NCBI RefSeq assembly: GCF_004770045.1
Contig: NZ_RQFO01000017.1
Location: forward strand, 496,001-560,000
DNA: 64,000 nucleotides
Direction of reading: 5' to 3'
Origin: Leptospira montravelensis
GTDB taxonomy: Bacteria > Spirochaetota > Leptospiria > Leptospirales > Leptospiraceae
A program made the position numbers and the translations under genes. Below, one piece after another: positions 19,191 to 28,294 of this stretch (position 1 is the stretch's first letter; each line of letters opens with the position of its first letter). The notes beneath the pieces were generated by a model, which saw nothing but the letters and a program-made list of their open reading frames with translations, did no database searches and was not told the DNA's origin.

Positions 19191-19285
19191 CTGGCGAATC
19201 CAACACCAAATGGTGTTGGACCGGGCTTTCCGCTGCAATCTGCAAAGCAAAAGAAGGATTTTTTTTCATTTCAAATCAATCCACC
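19191..19285. repeat. Diverged copy of a dispersed intergenic repeat
   Basis: CCGGGCTTTCCGCTGCAATCT and a downstream AAGGATTT...CAAATC match the element at 35192 (CCGGCTCGCCGCTGCAATCT, then AAGGATTTCCGCTTTGATC). Next to it is a perfect palindrome, TCCAACACCA-AA-TGGTGTTGGA (19199-19220). The copy is more worn than the other two. Confidence 0.6.
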
Positions 19286-19350
19286 TAACTTCTATTGCAT
19301 TGCAGGATTTACGCTACAATCCCTTTCGCATTGGATCTAATTACAATATA

Positions 19351-20595
19351 CTACAATTTTTTACTTAAAAACGACCTAGAAGGAATGGCAAAAGGAACTT
19401 CCAACTCCACAGTTCCCATCCCACCACTAATCACTTCTACTGAATTTTGTTTATAAAAAATTTGATCCACTGTGAAAGTGGAGGGGTTTGCGTCTGTCGA
19501 CGTAATGACTTCCAGCAAATCCCCTTTTTGAATTTTATTTTTTACTTCAATGACAATACGTTTCGTATCCGGTTTATATTCTTTTACAAATCCTGTATAC
19601 TTTTGGCTCATTTGTAAACTGGTACCAAATTCATTGTTTTGAAAGTTCCTTTCCTCTTCAGGAATTTTGTCTTCCATCCCACGGCTTAAAAAACCAGAAA
19701 AATATTTTCGTGAAGAAACTTTATCCAATTCTTCTAACCACTTCCGATCAAAACCTTCGCCTCGTGCAATATTATCTAATGTATGACGATAACTACGAGC
19801 CACCATTCCTACATAATAATCATTTTTTGTTCGACCTTCTACTTTCAAAGAATCAACGCCAGCATCGCATAGCTCCTGTAAAAATTCGATCGCACGAAGG
19901 TCTTTGGAATTCATTAAAAAAGTTCCCTCTTCATCGGTAATGAGTTCCATAGGTTCATCATTTTGTTTGGGATTTGTGACATACACTTTGTACAAATCAC
20001 GACATGCATTATTACAAGAACCTTGGTTTGCATCTCGTTTTTTAAAATAATTACTCATAAAACAACGACCACTATGAGCAATACAAATTGATCCATGGAC
20101 AAACACTTCAATTTCCATATCGGGAACTTCATTTTTTATTTCAGCAATTTCCGAAATAGATACTTCACGAGAAAGAATCACACGAGTGGCACCAAATTTT
20201 TTCCAAAATTTAACTGCCGCATAATTCATCGTATTCGTTTGGACAGAAATATGAATATCAAGTTCGGGATGTGATTCTTTTGTGATCAAAATCAATCCAG
20301 GATCAGCCATAATCAATGCATCTGGTTTTAATGCAGCCATTTGATCCAAATACTTAGGATAAGAAGGAAGTTTGGAATTTCTTGGAATGTTGTTTACTGT
20401 AAAATAAATTTTTTTACCAAGTTGTCTGGCAAGGGCGACTCCCTTTTCCAAAGCCTCCATTGTAAAATCATTTTCACGTGCTCTTAAAGAGAACCTAGGA
20501 ACTCCGCAGTAAGCGGCATCCGCACCATATAGATAAGCAATTTCTAATTTTTCTAAATTTCCTGCAGGAAGTAATAATTCTGGAATTTTTCTCAT
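19351..20595 (-). CDS. trhP: Peptidase U32-family protein, TrhP/YegQ-like tRNA hydroxylation protein
   Basis: About 414 residues. The N-terminal barrel starts PELLLPAGNLEKLEIAYLYGADAAYCG. The U32 signature region is EVFVHGSICIAHSGRCFMSNYFKKR, followed by the cysteines of QGSCNNACR. A C-terminal beta domain contains KGDLLEVIT. Members of this size act in prephenate-dependent 5-hydroxylation of tRNA U34 (TrhP) rather than as proteases; that role is carried over from the family. The ATG at 20595 is preferred over GTG at 20604. Confidence 0.85.
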   Translation of the reverse strand: MRKIPELLLPAGNLEKLEIAYLYGADAAYCGVPRFSLRARENDFTMEALEKGVALARQLGKKIYFTVNNIPRNSKLPSYPKYLDQMAALKPDALIMADPGLILITKESHPELDIHISVQTNTMNYAAVKFWKKFGATRVILSREVSISEIAEIKNEVPDMEIEVFVHGSICIAHSGRCFMSNYFKKRDANQGSCNNACRDLYKVYVTNPKQNDEPMELITDEEGTFLMNSKDLRAIEFLQELCDAGVDSLKVEGRTKNDYYVGMVARSYRHTLDNIARGEGFDRKWLEELDKVSSRKYFSGFLSRGMEDKIPEEERNFQNNEFGTSLQMSQKYTGFVKEYKPDTKRIVIEVKNKIQKGDLLEVITSTDANPSTFTVDQIFYKQNSVEVISGGMGTVELEVPFAIPSRSFLSKKL

Positions 20596-20731
20596 CTGGC
20601 ACACACCCTAAATCCATCCCAAAAGAATCCCGATTTCCCAAAAGGAAAAATCTATGAAAAGATTTTTAGATCGTTTCTAAATTCAAAAAAGGAAACGACA
20701 AAGAGATCCATATTTTTAATTTAAAGATATC

Positions 20732-21232
20732 ATGTTTCTTTACTTTCTACTTTTAATCCTTCATGTTCTATCCGCTATGATTTGGGTAGGAGGGATGATA
20801 TTTTATGTGATCGTTTTTATTCCTGTCATTCGTAACCCAGAACTAAAAGATCAAAAATTAAGATTATTGCAACTAACAGCAATTCAGTTTAGAAACATTT
20901 CTTATTATATCTTTTCAGTATTGATTCTTTCAGGAACAGGAATTTTGTACTTAAAAGGTTTTTTCAAGAATGGAATCAACCTGGAATTATGGATTTCTAA
21001 CATTGGTTATATGTTTATAACCAAAATTATTTTATTCACCATTTTATTTTTATCATCTTTGTATCATGATTTTGTCACTGGTCCCAAAACCTTTACCTAC
21101 CTCACAACAGATCCCGTACGGTTTGAACGATATAGAAAAACCTCATCTTTTTTTGGCAGATTCAATTTGTTAGTTTCTCTTACCATTGCGATCTTTGGAA
21201 TTTTTGTTTCTAGAGGGTTTTCGATTTTCTAG
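20732..21232 (+). CDS. CopD-like integral membrane protein
   Basis: 166 residues with four membrane helices. The opening LLILHVLSAMIWVGGMIFYVIVFIP has the His/Trp pattern of the CopD copper-resistance membrane family, and FGRFNLLVSLTIAIFGIF closes it. Such proteins handle copper or heme at the inner membrane. It heads the plus-strand region leading into the nos genes, which need copper, so a copper-related role is plausible. No FNR-type site is visible before it. Confidence 0.7.
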   Translation: MFLYFLLLILHVLSAMIWVGGMIFYVIVFIPVIRNPELKDQKLRLLQLTAIQFRNISYYIFSVLILSGTGILYLKGFFKNGINLELWISNIGYMFITKIILFTILFLSSLYHDFVTGPKTFTYLTTDPVRFERYRKTSSFFGRFNLLVSLTIAIFGIFVSRGFSIF

Positions 21233-21280
21233 TCATTTATTCCCCTTGACAGTGCTGAGAGCCTTCATTCCCTAAAACAA

Positions 21281-22678
21281 ATGATTTCGAGTCGCATTTT
21301 CATATCTATTTTCATTCTAATTCTAATCTTAGAACCGGGCCTGCCACAGACGGAACTCCATGCCTTTCACGGAATCATGCAACCCGCCTTTGGAGCCAGA
21401 CAAGCGGGAATGGGAGGAGCCTTCCAAGCAGTCGGAGGATCAGTGATGGATTTAGAATCCAATCCTTCTCATTTAGCAAGAGTTAAAAGAACCAAATGGG
21501 AGTTAGGTTCCGCAATTCATCTCCCGTCCATCGAATACAATGATGAATACATCGATCCAAATCCCCAACGCTCCTATCGAAATGCAACTGTGGAACATCC
21601 GAGGGCAGTCCTTCCTTATCTCGGTGTCATAAAGCCAGTCACCGATAATATCAGCATTGGATTTGCTCTTTATGCGCAAGGAGGTGGTGGTGGACAATTT
21701 AAAAATATCAAACGTAATACGCCTGATGGTAGAACTCTGAACGAAACTTTTGGAATTAACATCCCTATCATCGGAGATAGTTCGAAAGCAGTAGAAGATT
21801 TAAATTTTAAATTTATGACCATGAAATCTACGTTTGGTGCTGGTTACAAAAAAGGGAACCTCGCAATAGGAGCTGGCATTGATTTAGTTTATGGGTTTAT
21901 GGAACTAAAAAGAACCTACCAAGACGAAACAAGAAGCCTTACCATTCCTGGTGGAATTCGTTACCAAAGTGATTCTGCATATACAATGGGAGGAAAAATC
22001 GGTGTCTCTTATGATCTAACAGAAAAAATACGAGTCGCCTACTCTTATACAACTAGGAACTTTTTGCCAATGGATGGAACCATGAAAGTAGATGGTTATG
22101 CACCTGAAAGGTCCTTTGGAACAAGAGTTTCGCGTTATATGATTTGGCCAGACAAACATGTAGCGGGTATCTCTTACCGCACGGATAAGTTTATTATTGA
22201 TTTTGACATTAAATACATTCCTTGGTCAGAAAGTTTTAATACCAGTAAGTTTCGATTGGAAGATGTTTGGATGAGAACACCGATTGGAGTCGAAACAAAT
22301 GCTTTTCAATTTAATTTAAATTGGAAAAACCAAACTATATTGGCAGTTGGATTGGAATACAAATGGAATGAACGTTTTATGAGTCGTATGGGTTATAGTT
22401 ATGGAAACAATGTTATTCCTGCAAGTGGAGTGAGTCCGATGTTAGGAGCGAGTATCGAACACCATCTTGCTATGGGAGGAAGTATTTCTTGGAATGATAC
22501 TTCGTTTCATCTTGCCTGTGAATATGGATTTCCTAAAAAAACCTATGGTGGAAAAACTTCTGACTGGACTTTATCCCATGCTGTTTTATCTAATAAAGAA
22601 GTTCATCCATTTCAATTCTCATATAACAAACAAATGAGTGTATTTAGTATTTACCTGGGAATGGAACAAAATATATAA
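21281..22678 (+). CDS. OmpP1/FadL-family outer-membrane transport protein
   Basis: 465 residues. After a signal peptide the mature protein begins with the FadL-type N-terminal plug region: FHGIMQPAFGARQAGMGGAFQAVGGSVMDLESNPSHLAR. This is followed by many amphipathic strands (for example KIGVSYDLTEKIRVAYSYTTRNF). FadL channels take up hydrophobic molecules. It lies 12 bases before the cytochrome at 22690. The substrate is unknown. Confidence 0.8.
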   Translation: MISSRIFISIFILILILEPGLPQTELHAFHGIMQPAFGARQAGMGGAFQAVGGSVMDLESNPSHLARVKRTKWELGSAIHLPSIEYNDEYIDPNPQRSYRNATVEHPRAVLPYLGVIKPVTDNISIGFALYAQGGGGGQFKNIKRNTPDGRTLNETFGINIPIIGDSSKAVEDLNFKFMTMKSTFGAGYKKGNLAIGAGIDLVYGFMELKRTYQDETRSLTIPGGIRYQSDSAYTMGGKIGVSYDLTEKIRVAYSYTTRNFLPMDGTMKVDGYAPERSFGTRVSRYMIWPDKHVAGISYRTDKFIIDFDIKYIPWSESFNTSKFRLEDVWMRTPIGVETNAFQFNLNWKNQTILAVGLEYKWNERFMSRMGYSYGNNVIPASGVSPMLGASIEHHLAMGGSISWNDTSFHLACEYGFPKKTYGGKTSDWTLSHAVLSNKEVHPFQFSYNKQMSVFSIYLGMEQNI

Positions 22679-22689
22679 AAGGAAACTCT

Positions 22690-23172
22690 ATGAATTCAAA
22701 ATTTATTGGAAAATTAGCGATTGGACTTTGGGTACTAACTATAATCACACTTGGTTATTTTTTTTATTTCGGTAGCACAAGTCGCAGTTTAGATAATCGA
22801 ACTGCAATTCACCTAACACCAGCAGAACGCCAATTGGTTTTAACAGAAATGAGGGCCTTACTCACAGCTGTGAATGGAATTCTATCTGGTTTAGCAGACA
22901 AAGATTATGAAGGTGCTGCCAAAGCCGCAGATGCAGTGGGTATGGGCCTTGTTGCCAGTTTAGAGAACCAAGAAAAAACCATCCTTCTCAAACTTCCCGT
23001 GGAATTTAAAAAATTAGGATTTGGAACTCACGAAAAATTCGATGAAATTGCTGGTAAAATTCGCAAAAAACAGGAAATTCATTCTCTTTTAAAAGAAATG
23101 GATGAACTCACTCGCAATTGTGTCGCTTGCCATGCAAGTTACAAAATTGAAGTCGATACAAAAGAGAAATAA
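22690..23172 (+). CDS. Membrane-anchored c-type cytochrome, cytochrome c'-like
   Basis: 160 residues. One N-terminal helix (LAIGLWVLTIITLGYFFYF) acts as anchor or signal. The rest is predicted all-helical, with a single heme site CVACH near the C-terminus (NCVACHASYKIE), the layout of class II cytochromes c'. Such proteins bind NO or transfer electrons. The next gene starts 24 bases downstream, so it probably belongs to one operon with the FadL-like gene and the two small membrane proteins. Confidence 0.8.
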   Translation: MNSKFIGKLAIGLWVLTIITLGYFFYFGSTSRSLDNRTAIHLTPAERQLVLTEMRALLTAVNGILSGLADKDYEGAAKAADAVGMGLVASLENQEKTILLKLPVEFKKLGFGTHEKFDEIAGKIRKKQEIHSLLKEMDELTRNCVACHASYKIEVDTKEK

Positions 23173-23196
23173 TCTTTATATAAAACCGATTTTTAT

Positions 23197-23610
23197 ATGC
23201 CGAAACTCTCAAGATACTTTATAAAATCTGGAATGGTGTATTTGTTTTTTGGAGTTTTAGTATATGCTATTTCTGAATTTCCGGGATTACAATGGGATAT
23301 CCACCTAATGCCAGTTTATTGGCACATGCTCGCTCTCGGATGGATTACACAAATTATAATGGGAGTTTCGCTTTGGATGTATCCCAAAGGGAAAAACCCC
23401 GCACCCAAAAATGGATCTACAATAACTTGGATTGCCTATTTATTTTTAAATTTTGGTTTAATCCTTCGAATTGTTTCTGAACCATTTTTGTACTTATATA
23501 AAGAAATCACCATTTTTCCCTTTGTTTGTTCCATCTTTTTCCAATTACTAGGAATACTTTGTTTTGTTTTGGAAATTTGGCCAAGGTTAGAACCTCAAGG
23601 AAAAAAATAA
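23197..23610 (+). CDS. Small four-helix membrane protein with conserved His, nos-region associated
   Basis: 137 residues, four membrane helices. The stretch HLMPVYWHMLALGWITQIIMGVSLWMYPK resembles a piece of heme-copper oxidase subunit I or NnrS-type proteins, with His residues in the membrane that could bind heme or copper. It is related to the next gene (HYSILIWGFLLQLIMGTAYWMFPK), so the two may work as a pair. Function unproven; the context suggests nitrous- or nitric-oxide metabolism. Confidence 0.65.
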   Translation: MPKLSRYFIKSGMVYLFFGVLVYAISEFPGLQWDIHLMPVYWHMLALGWITQIIMGVSLWMYPKGKNPAPKNGSTITWIAYLFLNFGLILRIVSEPFLYLYKEITIFPFVCSIFFQLLGILCFVLEIWPRLEPQGKK

Positions 23611-23615
23611 AATTT

Positions 23616-24026
23616 ATGTTTCCCCTTCCTTCTGTTTGGTTCCTTCGATTTTCCTTAATTTATTTAGTGATTGGATCGTCGTTAGGCGCCATCCTAATGT
23701 TAAATAAAGCATTTACATTAAATCCCAAAATATGGAAAATCCTTCCCATCCATTATTCAATTCTAATTTGGGGATTTTTACTTCAATTAATTATGGGAAC
23801 GGCTTATTGGATGTTTCCCAAATTTCTCTCTGAACATCCAAGAGGTTCCACTTGGCAAATTTGGTTTGTATTTTATAGTTACAACTTGGGATTCATTTTA
23901 TATTTAATATCAAAATTTATATTTCCATTGAATTCTTTAGCTATCATTGGAAAAATTCTTATCTTTATTGGTATAGTTACTTTTATGAAGTTAGTTTGGG
24001 CGCGTGTGATTACCTACAACAAATAG
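23616..24026 (+). CDS. Small four-helix membrane protein, paralogue of 23197
   Basis: 136 residues from ATG 23616; the frame is open upstream to 23526 inside the previous gene, but the membrane protein and AAGGAA upstream support this later start. Four helices. The shared motif is LPIHYSILIWGFLLQLIMGTAYWMFPK. Duplication and divergence from the neighbouring gene is likely. It may be a heme-binding membrane subunit. Confidence 0.65.
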   Translation: MFPLPSVWFLRFSLIYLVIGSSLGAILMLNKAFTLNPKIWKILPIHYSILIWGFLLQLIMGTAYWMFPKFLSEHPRGSTWQIWFVFYSYNLGFILYLISKFIFPLNSLAIIGKILIFIGIVTFMKLVWARVITYNK

Positions 24027-24064
24027 AAATTTCCTTCCTTATTTTTAATAAAAAAATATCACAA

Positions 24065-24078
24065 TTGATTTAGATCAA
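24065..24078. promoter_or_regulatory. FNR/DNR-type operator before 24112
   Basis: TTGATTTAGATCAA is a perfect TTGAT-N4-ATCAA palindrome. TAGTTT at 24101-24106 lies 22 bases downstream as a -10 element. The expected start of transcription falls on or next to the ATG at 24112. Confidence 0.8.
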
Positions 24079-24111
24079 TTTATTCCTGAAATAAGAATGG
24101 TAGTTTGAATT

Positions 24112-24525
24112 ATGAAGTTTTCCCAATTTATAATATACGGCTTTATATTATGCCTATTCAGCATGGTCTACACATGCCATGAACATACCGGCTCAAAACT
24201 TCCTGAATTAAACAATGGTAAACCTTGGATCGCAGACAATTCTACAAGGATGGGATTTCAGAAGATGGACAAACTATTTCACCATGCAAATTCTGATGAA
24301 TCTATAGAAGAATACCATAAACAAGCGGCTCAAATCACATCTATTATCAATGAAATTCTTTCTTCCTGTACAATGTCAGGACAAGGACATGAAGAGTTAC
24401 ATAAATATATTAATTTATTATTAGAAGAAGTGCGTTCTATGAAAGGAAACGATATCAATTTAGCCAAACAGGCAAAATTGAATCTGATTGAGATCATTTC
24501 TAAATATCCTTTATACTTCGAATAA
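24112..24525 (+). CDS. Small secreted or lipoprotein of unknown function, FNR-box controlled
   Basis: 137 residues. A signal peptide ends SMVYTC and may be lipidated on that Cys. The mature part is helical, with scattered His and Cys (HEHTG, HHANSDES, SSCTMSGQGHEELH) that could bind metal or heme. No family is recognised. The operator at 24065 ties it to the nos regulon. Transcription may be nearly leaderless. A hairpin overlapping the stop separates it from the converging hemerythrin gene. Confidence 0.6.
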   Translation: MKFSQFIIYGFILCLFSMVYTCHEHTGSKLPELNNGKPWIADNSTRMGFQKMDKLFHHANSDESIEEYHKQAAQITSIINEILSSCTMSGQGHEELHKYINLLLEEVRSMKGNDINLAKQAKLNLIEIISKYPLYFE

Positions 24526-24541
24526 ACAAAGTATAAAGGAT
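24506..24541. terminator. Hairpin between converging genes
   Basis: ATCCTTTATACTT and AAGTATAAAGGAT form a 13-bp stem around a 10-base loop that includes the stop of the 24112 gene. It lacks a long T run on either side, so termination strength is uncertain. Confidence 0.6.
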
Positions 24542-24545
24542 AAAT

Positions 24546-24983
24546 CTAAATATTGAATTTAATATATGGTTTATAATCCATATCCTCTTGGAGAATATGA
24601 TTTGTAAGCCAAGCACGTAAAAACTTTAGAAGATCTCCAAAGAACTGATTCAGTTCCTCATCATTGGAAAGAAGATTCCCGGAAGTCAGACGATTTTTTA
24701 ATTCTAAAATTTTATCAGTGAATCGATCGTGTTGTTTTTTATGAGCTTCTAATTCTGGATATTGGTTTAACTCCATCACTCGCTCTTCAATCAAAAAATG
24801 ACTGAGTGTATAATCCTCTAACTCAGAAACCGCATCCACAAGAACCTTGGATTTTCCCGAAAGATGTTCTTTGTTTTCATCGTAAACTGTTTCAATATTA
24901 TTAATCAATCGAAAGAGCTTTTTATGTTGAGAATCAATCTCGGAAATATTCGTTTCGTATTTCGAATCCCACTGTGTGACCAT
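24546..24983 (-). CDS. Bacteriohemerythrin
   Basis: 145 residues, a single hemerythrin four-helix bundle with a non-heme diiron site that binds oxygen. The ligand motifs are in order: ISEIDSQHKKLF, YTLSHFLIEERVM, LEAHKKQHDRFTDKI and LTNHILQEDMDY. The ATG at 24983 follows GAGG and fits the family start (VTQWDSKYETNISEID). In a microaerobic, nitrous-oxide-respiring cell it could scavenge or sense oxygen or NO; that is inference. Confidence 0.9.
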   Translation of the reverse strand: MVTQWDSKYETNISEIDSQHKKLFRLINNIETVYDENKEHLSGKSKVLVDAVSELEDYTLSHFLIEERVMELNQYPELEAHKKQHDRFTDKILELKNRLTSGNLLSNDEELNQFFGDLLKFLRAWLTNHILQEDMDYKPYIKFNI

Positions 24984-25305
24984 GAGAAAACCTCGTTCTT
25001 TCAGGTTTTTGCAGCACACCGAGAGGACAAGTGAATAATCCAAACCACATGGAAACTATAGATTTCACTAAAGCAACAATTAGGATAAGAATCATTCTAA
25101 TTTATTTTCATACCTAGTCCTAAACTGTTAGAGATCCGGCTTAGAAACGCATCCTCGTATTTTTATTCGAACCTTACTTCGTTTGCTCTTTCCCCTAATT
25201 GACAATTATCAACACAAACGATTCGAACCAAATTGATTTAGATCAATTCAGAATCTTTCTTTCTGGCATTCAATAGAAGGTGAACCAATAAGTGGGCGGT
25301 ATCCA
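24984..25305. other. Divergent promoter region of hemerythrin and nos operon
   Basis: This 322-base gap holds the FNR-type site at 25233 and a -10-like TTCAAT at 25269-25274. Nothing else was recognised. Confidence 0.6.
25233..25246. promoter_or_regulatory. FNR/DNR-type operator before the nos operon
   Basis: TTGATTTAGATCAA, identical in all 14 bases to the site at 24065. A -10-like TTCAAT lies 22 bases downstream, giving a predicted transcript start near 25281 and a leader of about 25 bases before the fasciclin gene. The spacing is that of a class II activator site. Confidence 0.82.
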
Positions 25306-25869
25306 ATGAACAAAAAAATTTTTCAAATCACAATGATCACGATTGTCACCTGTCTCTCGCTAGCCGGTGCTTCATGCGGAAAATCTGATGATTCCGATGC
25401 GGGTAAGGGGATTTCTGCAGTCGCAGATGACAAATCACAACAAGATGTTCTAAAAATTGCTGTAGGTTCCAAAGACCATACAACACTAGTCGCTGCTGTC
25501 CAAGCTGCCGGCCTCGTGGATTCCCTTGCTAACCAAGGACCGTTCACTGTGTTCGCACCAACAAACGATGCTTTTGCAAAGTTACCAGCAGGAACCGTGG
25601 ATGATCTTCTAAAACCAAGCCAAAAAGATGCATTAAAAAACATATTAGAGTACCATGTCGTAGTCGGTAACCTAACAGAATCCCTATTGAAATCTGAGTA
25701 CACTGGTAAGGATGATGAACTCGGTATGGCGAATGGAGGTCACACAAAAGTTTCCGTAAAAAATGGAAAGATAATGATCAATGGAGCAACCGTTGTTGCA
25801 TCCATTCCCGCAGCAAACGGAATCATTCATGTGATAGACTCGGTGTTATTACCACCTGCAAAGAAATGA
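25306..25869 (+). CDS. Fasciclin (FAS1)-domain lipoprotein
   Basis: 187 residues. The lipoprotein signal ends LAGASC (Cys24). One complete FAS1 domain follows: HTTLVAAVQAAGLVDSLANQGPFTVFAPTNDAF, LLKPSQKDALKNILEYHVVVG and NGIIHVIDSVLLPP, which are its conserved blocks. FAS1 domains mediate adhesion or protein contacts. It is the first gene after the FNR-type site and lies 30 bases before the cytochrome, so it is probably co-transcribed with nos. Why a FAS1 lipoprotein belongs there is unknown. Confidence 0.88.
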   Translation: MNKKIFQITMITIVTCLSLAGASCGKSDDSDAGKGISAVADDKSQQDVLKIAVGSKDHTTLVAAVQAAGLVDSLANQGPFTVFAPTNDAFAKLPAGTVDDLLKPSQKDALKNILEYHVVVGNLTESLLKSEYTGKDDELGMANGGHTKVSVKNGKIMINGATVVASIPAANGIIHVIDSVLLPPAKK

Positions 25870-25899
25870 TAAGTAATCAAATACCAAGGAGTATTTAAA

Positions 25900-26361
25900 A
25901 TGAACCTTTCAAAAATAAACGGAGTGTCTTTCCGAATGAAGTTCGGTATCCTAATCGGACTCTTCGTATCAATGACAATCATATCCTGTGGAGGAGAAAA
26001 AACTGAGGAAACACCAACATCTAACGCTGGTTCCAAGGGAATAGGACCGGTAACTTCTGTAACCATCGGTGCTTTAGACCAGGTTATGGCAGATCGTGGT
26101 AAAAAACAATTTGAAGCCAAGTGTTCCGCTTGTCACAAATTTGAAGAAAAGGTTGTAGGACCTGCTCTTCAGGATGTAACACTCCGCAGAACTCCAGAGT
26201 GGATTATGAATATGATTCTAAATCCAATTGAGATGACTCAAAAAGATCCCATTGGACAAGAGTTACTCGGTGAACACTTAACTCAGATGACATTTCAAAA
26301 TATAAAGGAAGAAGAAGCGCGAGAGATCCTCGAGTACTTCCGTAAGATGGATTTAAAATAG
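25900..26361 (+). CDS. Monoheme c-type cytochrome lipoprotein, NosC-like
   Basis: 153 residues. The signal ends MTIISC (Cys30), a likely lipoprotein. The heme site is CSACH (FEAKCSACHKFEEKVVGPAL), with a distal Met probably in HLTQMTFQ. GGAG precedes the ATG. It stands nine bases before nosZ, so it is the likely direct electron donor, as in clade II nos clusters. Confidence 0.87.
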   Translation: MNLSKINGVSFRMKFGILIGLFVSMTIISCGGEKTEETPTSNAGSKGIGPVTSVTIGALDQVMADRGKKQFEAKCSACHKFEEKVVGPALQDVTLRRTPEWIMNMILNPIEMTQKDPIGQELLGEHLTQMTFQNIKEEEAREILEYFRKMDLK

Positions 26362-26369
26362 GTAACGAT

Positions 26370-28289
26370 ATGTTAAAAAAATCAAATTTAATACTAGTTA
26401 CACTTGGAATCGCTCTTTTTGCATTCGTTCCGAATTGCAAAAAAGGTGCAGCAACGGCAACTCTAGCTTCCGATGCTGCTTCCAGAGTGTATGTGGCTCC
26501 GGGAGAAAAGGACGAAGTATACGCCTTTTTGTCTGGTGGATTTAGTGGTCAGATGTCCGTTTACGGAATCCCATCTGCAAGACTATTCAAAATCATTCCC
26601 GTATTCTCTGTTTTTCCTGAAAACGGATATGGGTTTGACGAAGAAACTAAAGACATGTTAAAAACAACTCATGGTTATGTGCCTTGGGATGATAGCCACC
26701 ACATAGAAGCATCTATGACAGATGGTAAACAAGATGGTCGTTGGATGTTCCTAAACGCAAACAACACACCAAGGCTTGCAAGGATTGACCTAAAATCTTT
26801 TGAAACAAAAGAGATTTTGGAAATCCCAAACACTGCCGGTAACCATGCTTCCCCATTTGCTACTGAAAACACAGAGTATTTGATGGCTGCAACTCGTTTC
26901 TCGGTTCCAATTCCACAAGCAAGTGTAGCAATCGATAGTTTTTCCAAAGGTGGGTTCAAAGGAACTGTCACTATGGTAAAAGTTGATAAAAACACAGGTA
27001 GACTTTCTATAGAATTACAAGTTCTTGTTCCAGGTTTTGACTATGACCTATCACATTGTGGCAAAAAGAAATCCCATGACTGGTGTTTCTTCAGTAGTTA
27101 CAACTCAGAACAAGCTCATAAAATGTTGGAAGTTGGTGCTTCTAAAAAAGATAAAGACTTTATCTTAGCATTCAACTGGGTTCGTGCGAAAGAATGTAAA
27201 GACCAAGGCAAAGCTTATAACTTTGGTGGTGAATACCTAAATAATTTCAAAGAGGAAAACAAACCTGCCGTTTCAACAAAGTTAAGCGGTGTGAAGATGT
27301 TAAATCCAAAAGATTGTCCGGGTATGATGTATTACATGCCAACACCTAAAAGTCCACACGGAACTGATGTTGACTCTACTGGAGAATACATTGTTGGTGG
27401 TGGAAAGTTAGCATCCGTAATTCCAGTTCACTCCTTTAGCAAAATGATGGAAGTAAAAGACAAAAAGGAACACCACTCGACTGAAATCGAAGGAATTCCA
27501 GTTCTTAAATATGAATCCACACTTGCTGGTGAAGTTCAAAAACCTTGTCTTGGTCCATTACATACTGAGTTCGACGGTCAAGGGTATGCTTATACTTCTT
27601 GTTTCGTAAGTTCTGAAGTAGTAAAATGGAAATTAGGAACTTGGGAAGTCGTACAACATCTACCTGCTTATTATAGTGTAGGTCACTTATCCATCGTTGG
27701 TGGTAGTTCTACTGAACCTTACGGTAAATATCTAATCGCAATGAACAAAATCACTAAAGATAGATATCTTCCAGTGGGCATGGAGTTACCACAAAGTGCG
27801 CAGCTCTATGATATCTCTTCTGGTAAAGCTGAGTTGTTGTCTGACTTCCCAACTGTAGGGGAACCACACTATTCACAAATGATTCCAGCTAAGTTAATTA
27901 TGGATAAAACTGCGAAACTCTTCCCATTAGAAGAAAACAAACATCCATACGCGACTAAAAATGAAAACGATGCAAGGATCGTTAGACTTGGAAGTACAAT
28001 CCACATCTACATGACTGCGATTCGTTCCCATTTTAAACCGGATATCATTGAAGCAAGAACTGGGGAAACTTTATACTTCCACGTAACCAACTTGGAACAA
28101 GATTATGATATTCCTCATGGATTTGCAATCGGTGGAGCACCTAACATGACTAACCTTCTTATCATGCCAGGTGAAACTAGAACTTTCAAATGGGTAGCAC
28201 CTAAACCTGGCGTGTACCCTTTCTACTGCACTGATTTCTGTTCTGCTCTACACCAAGAGATGCAACAGTACATCCGAGTGAATCCATAA
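26370..28289 (+). CDS. nosZ: Nitrous-oxide reductase, clade II (Sec-type)
   Basis: 639 residues. It reduces N2O to N2 in the periplasm with a CuZ cluster and a CuA centre. The beta-propeller has the family motifs DDSHHIEASMTDGKQDGRW, SPHGTDVDSTGEYIVGGGK, GPLHTEFDGQGYAYT and GHLSIVGGSSTEPYGKY. The CuA ligands are visible at the C-terminus: Cys620, Cys624, His628 and Met631 in CTDFCSALHQEM; the Trp usual between the cysteines of clade I is Asp here. There is no twin-arginine signal. A Sec signal ends AFVPNC (Cys23), so it may be a lipoprotein. Accessory genes follow directly. Confidence 0.96.
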   Translation: MLKKSNLILVTLGIALFAFVPNCKKGAATATLASDAASRVYVAPGEKDEVYAFLSGGFSGQMSVYGIPSARLFKIIPVFSVFPENGYGFDEETKDMLKTTHGYVPWDDSHHIEASMTDGKQDGRWMFLNANNTPRLARIDLKSFETKEILEIPNTAGNHASPFATENTEYLMAATRFSVPIPQASVAIDSFSKGGFKGTVTMVKVDKNTGRLSIELQVLVPGFDYDLSHCGKKKSHDWCFFSSYNSEQAHKMLEVGASKKDKDFILAFNWVRAKECKDQGKAYNFGGEYLNNFKEENKPAVSTKLSGVKMLNPKDCPGMMYYMPTPKSPHGTDVDSTGEYIVGGGKLASVIPVHSFSKMMEVKDKKEHHSTEIEGIPVLKYESTLAGEVQKPCLGPLHTEFDGQGYAYTSCFVSSEVVKWKLGTWEVVQHLPAYYSVGHLSIVGGSSTEPYGKYLIAMNKITKDRYLPVGMELPQSAQLYDISSGKAELLSDFPTVGEPHYSQMIPAKLIMDKTAKLFPLEENKHPYATKNENDARIVRLGSTIHIYMTAIRSHFKPDIIEARTGETLYFHVTNLEQDYDIPHGFAIGGAPNMTNLLIMPGETRTFKWVAPKPGVYPFYCTDFCSALHQEMQQYIRVNP

Positions 28290-28294
28290 CCTAT

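Noticed and set aside
19199..19220. Perfect palindrome as a possible operator
   Set aside because: It lies in a gap between two co-directional genes, far from either promoter, and inside a dispersed repeat, which explains it better.
25323..25703. 126-codon antisense frame opposite the fasciclin gene
   Set aside because: It lies wholly inside a well-supported gene and has no family features or signal.
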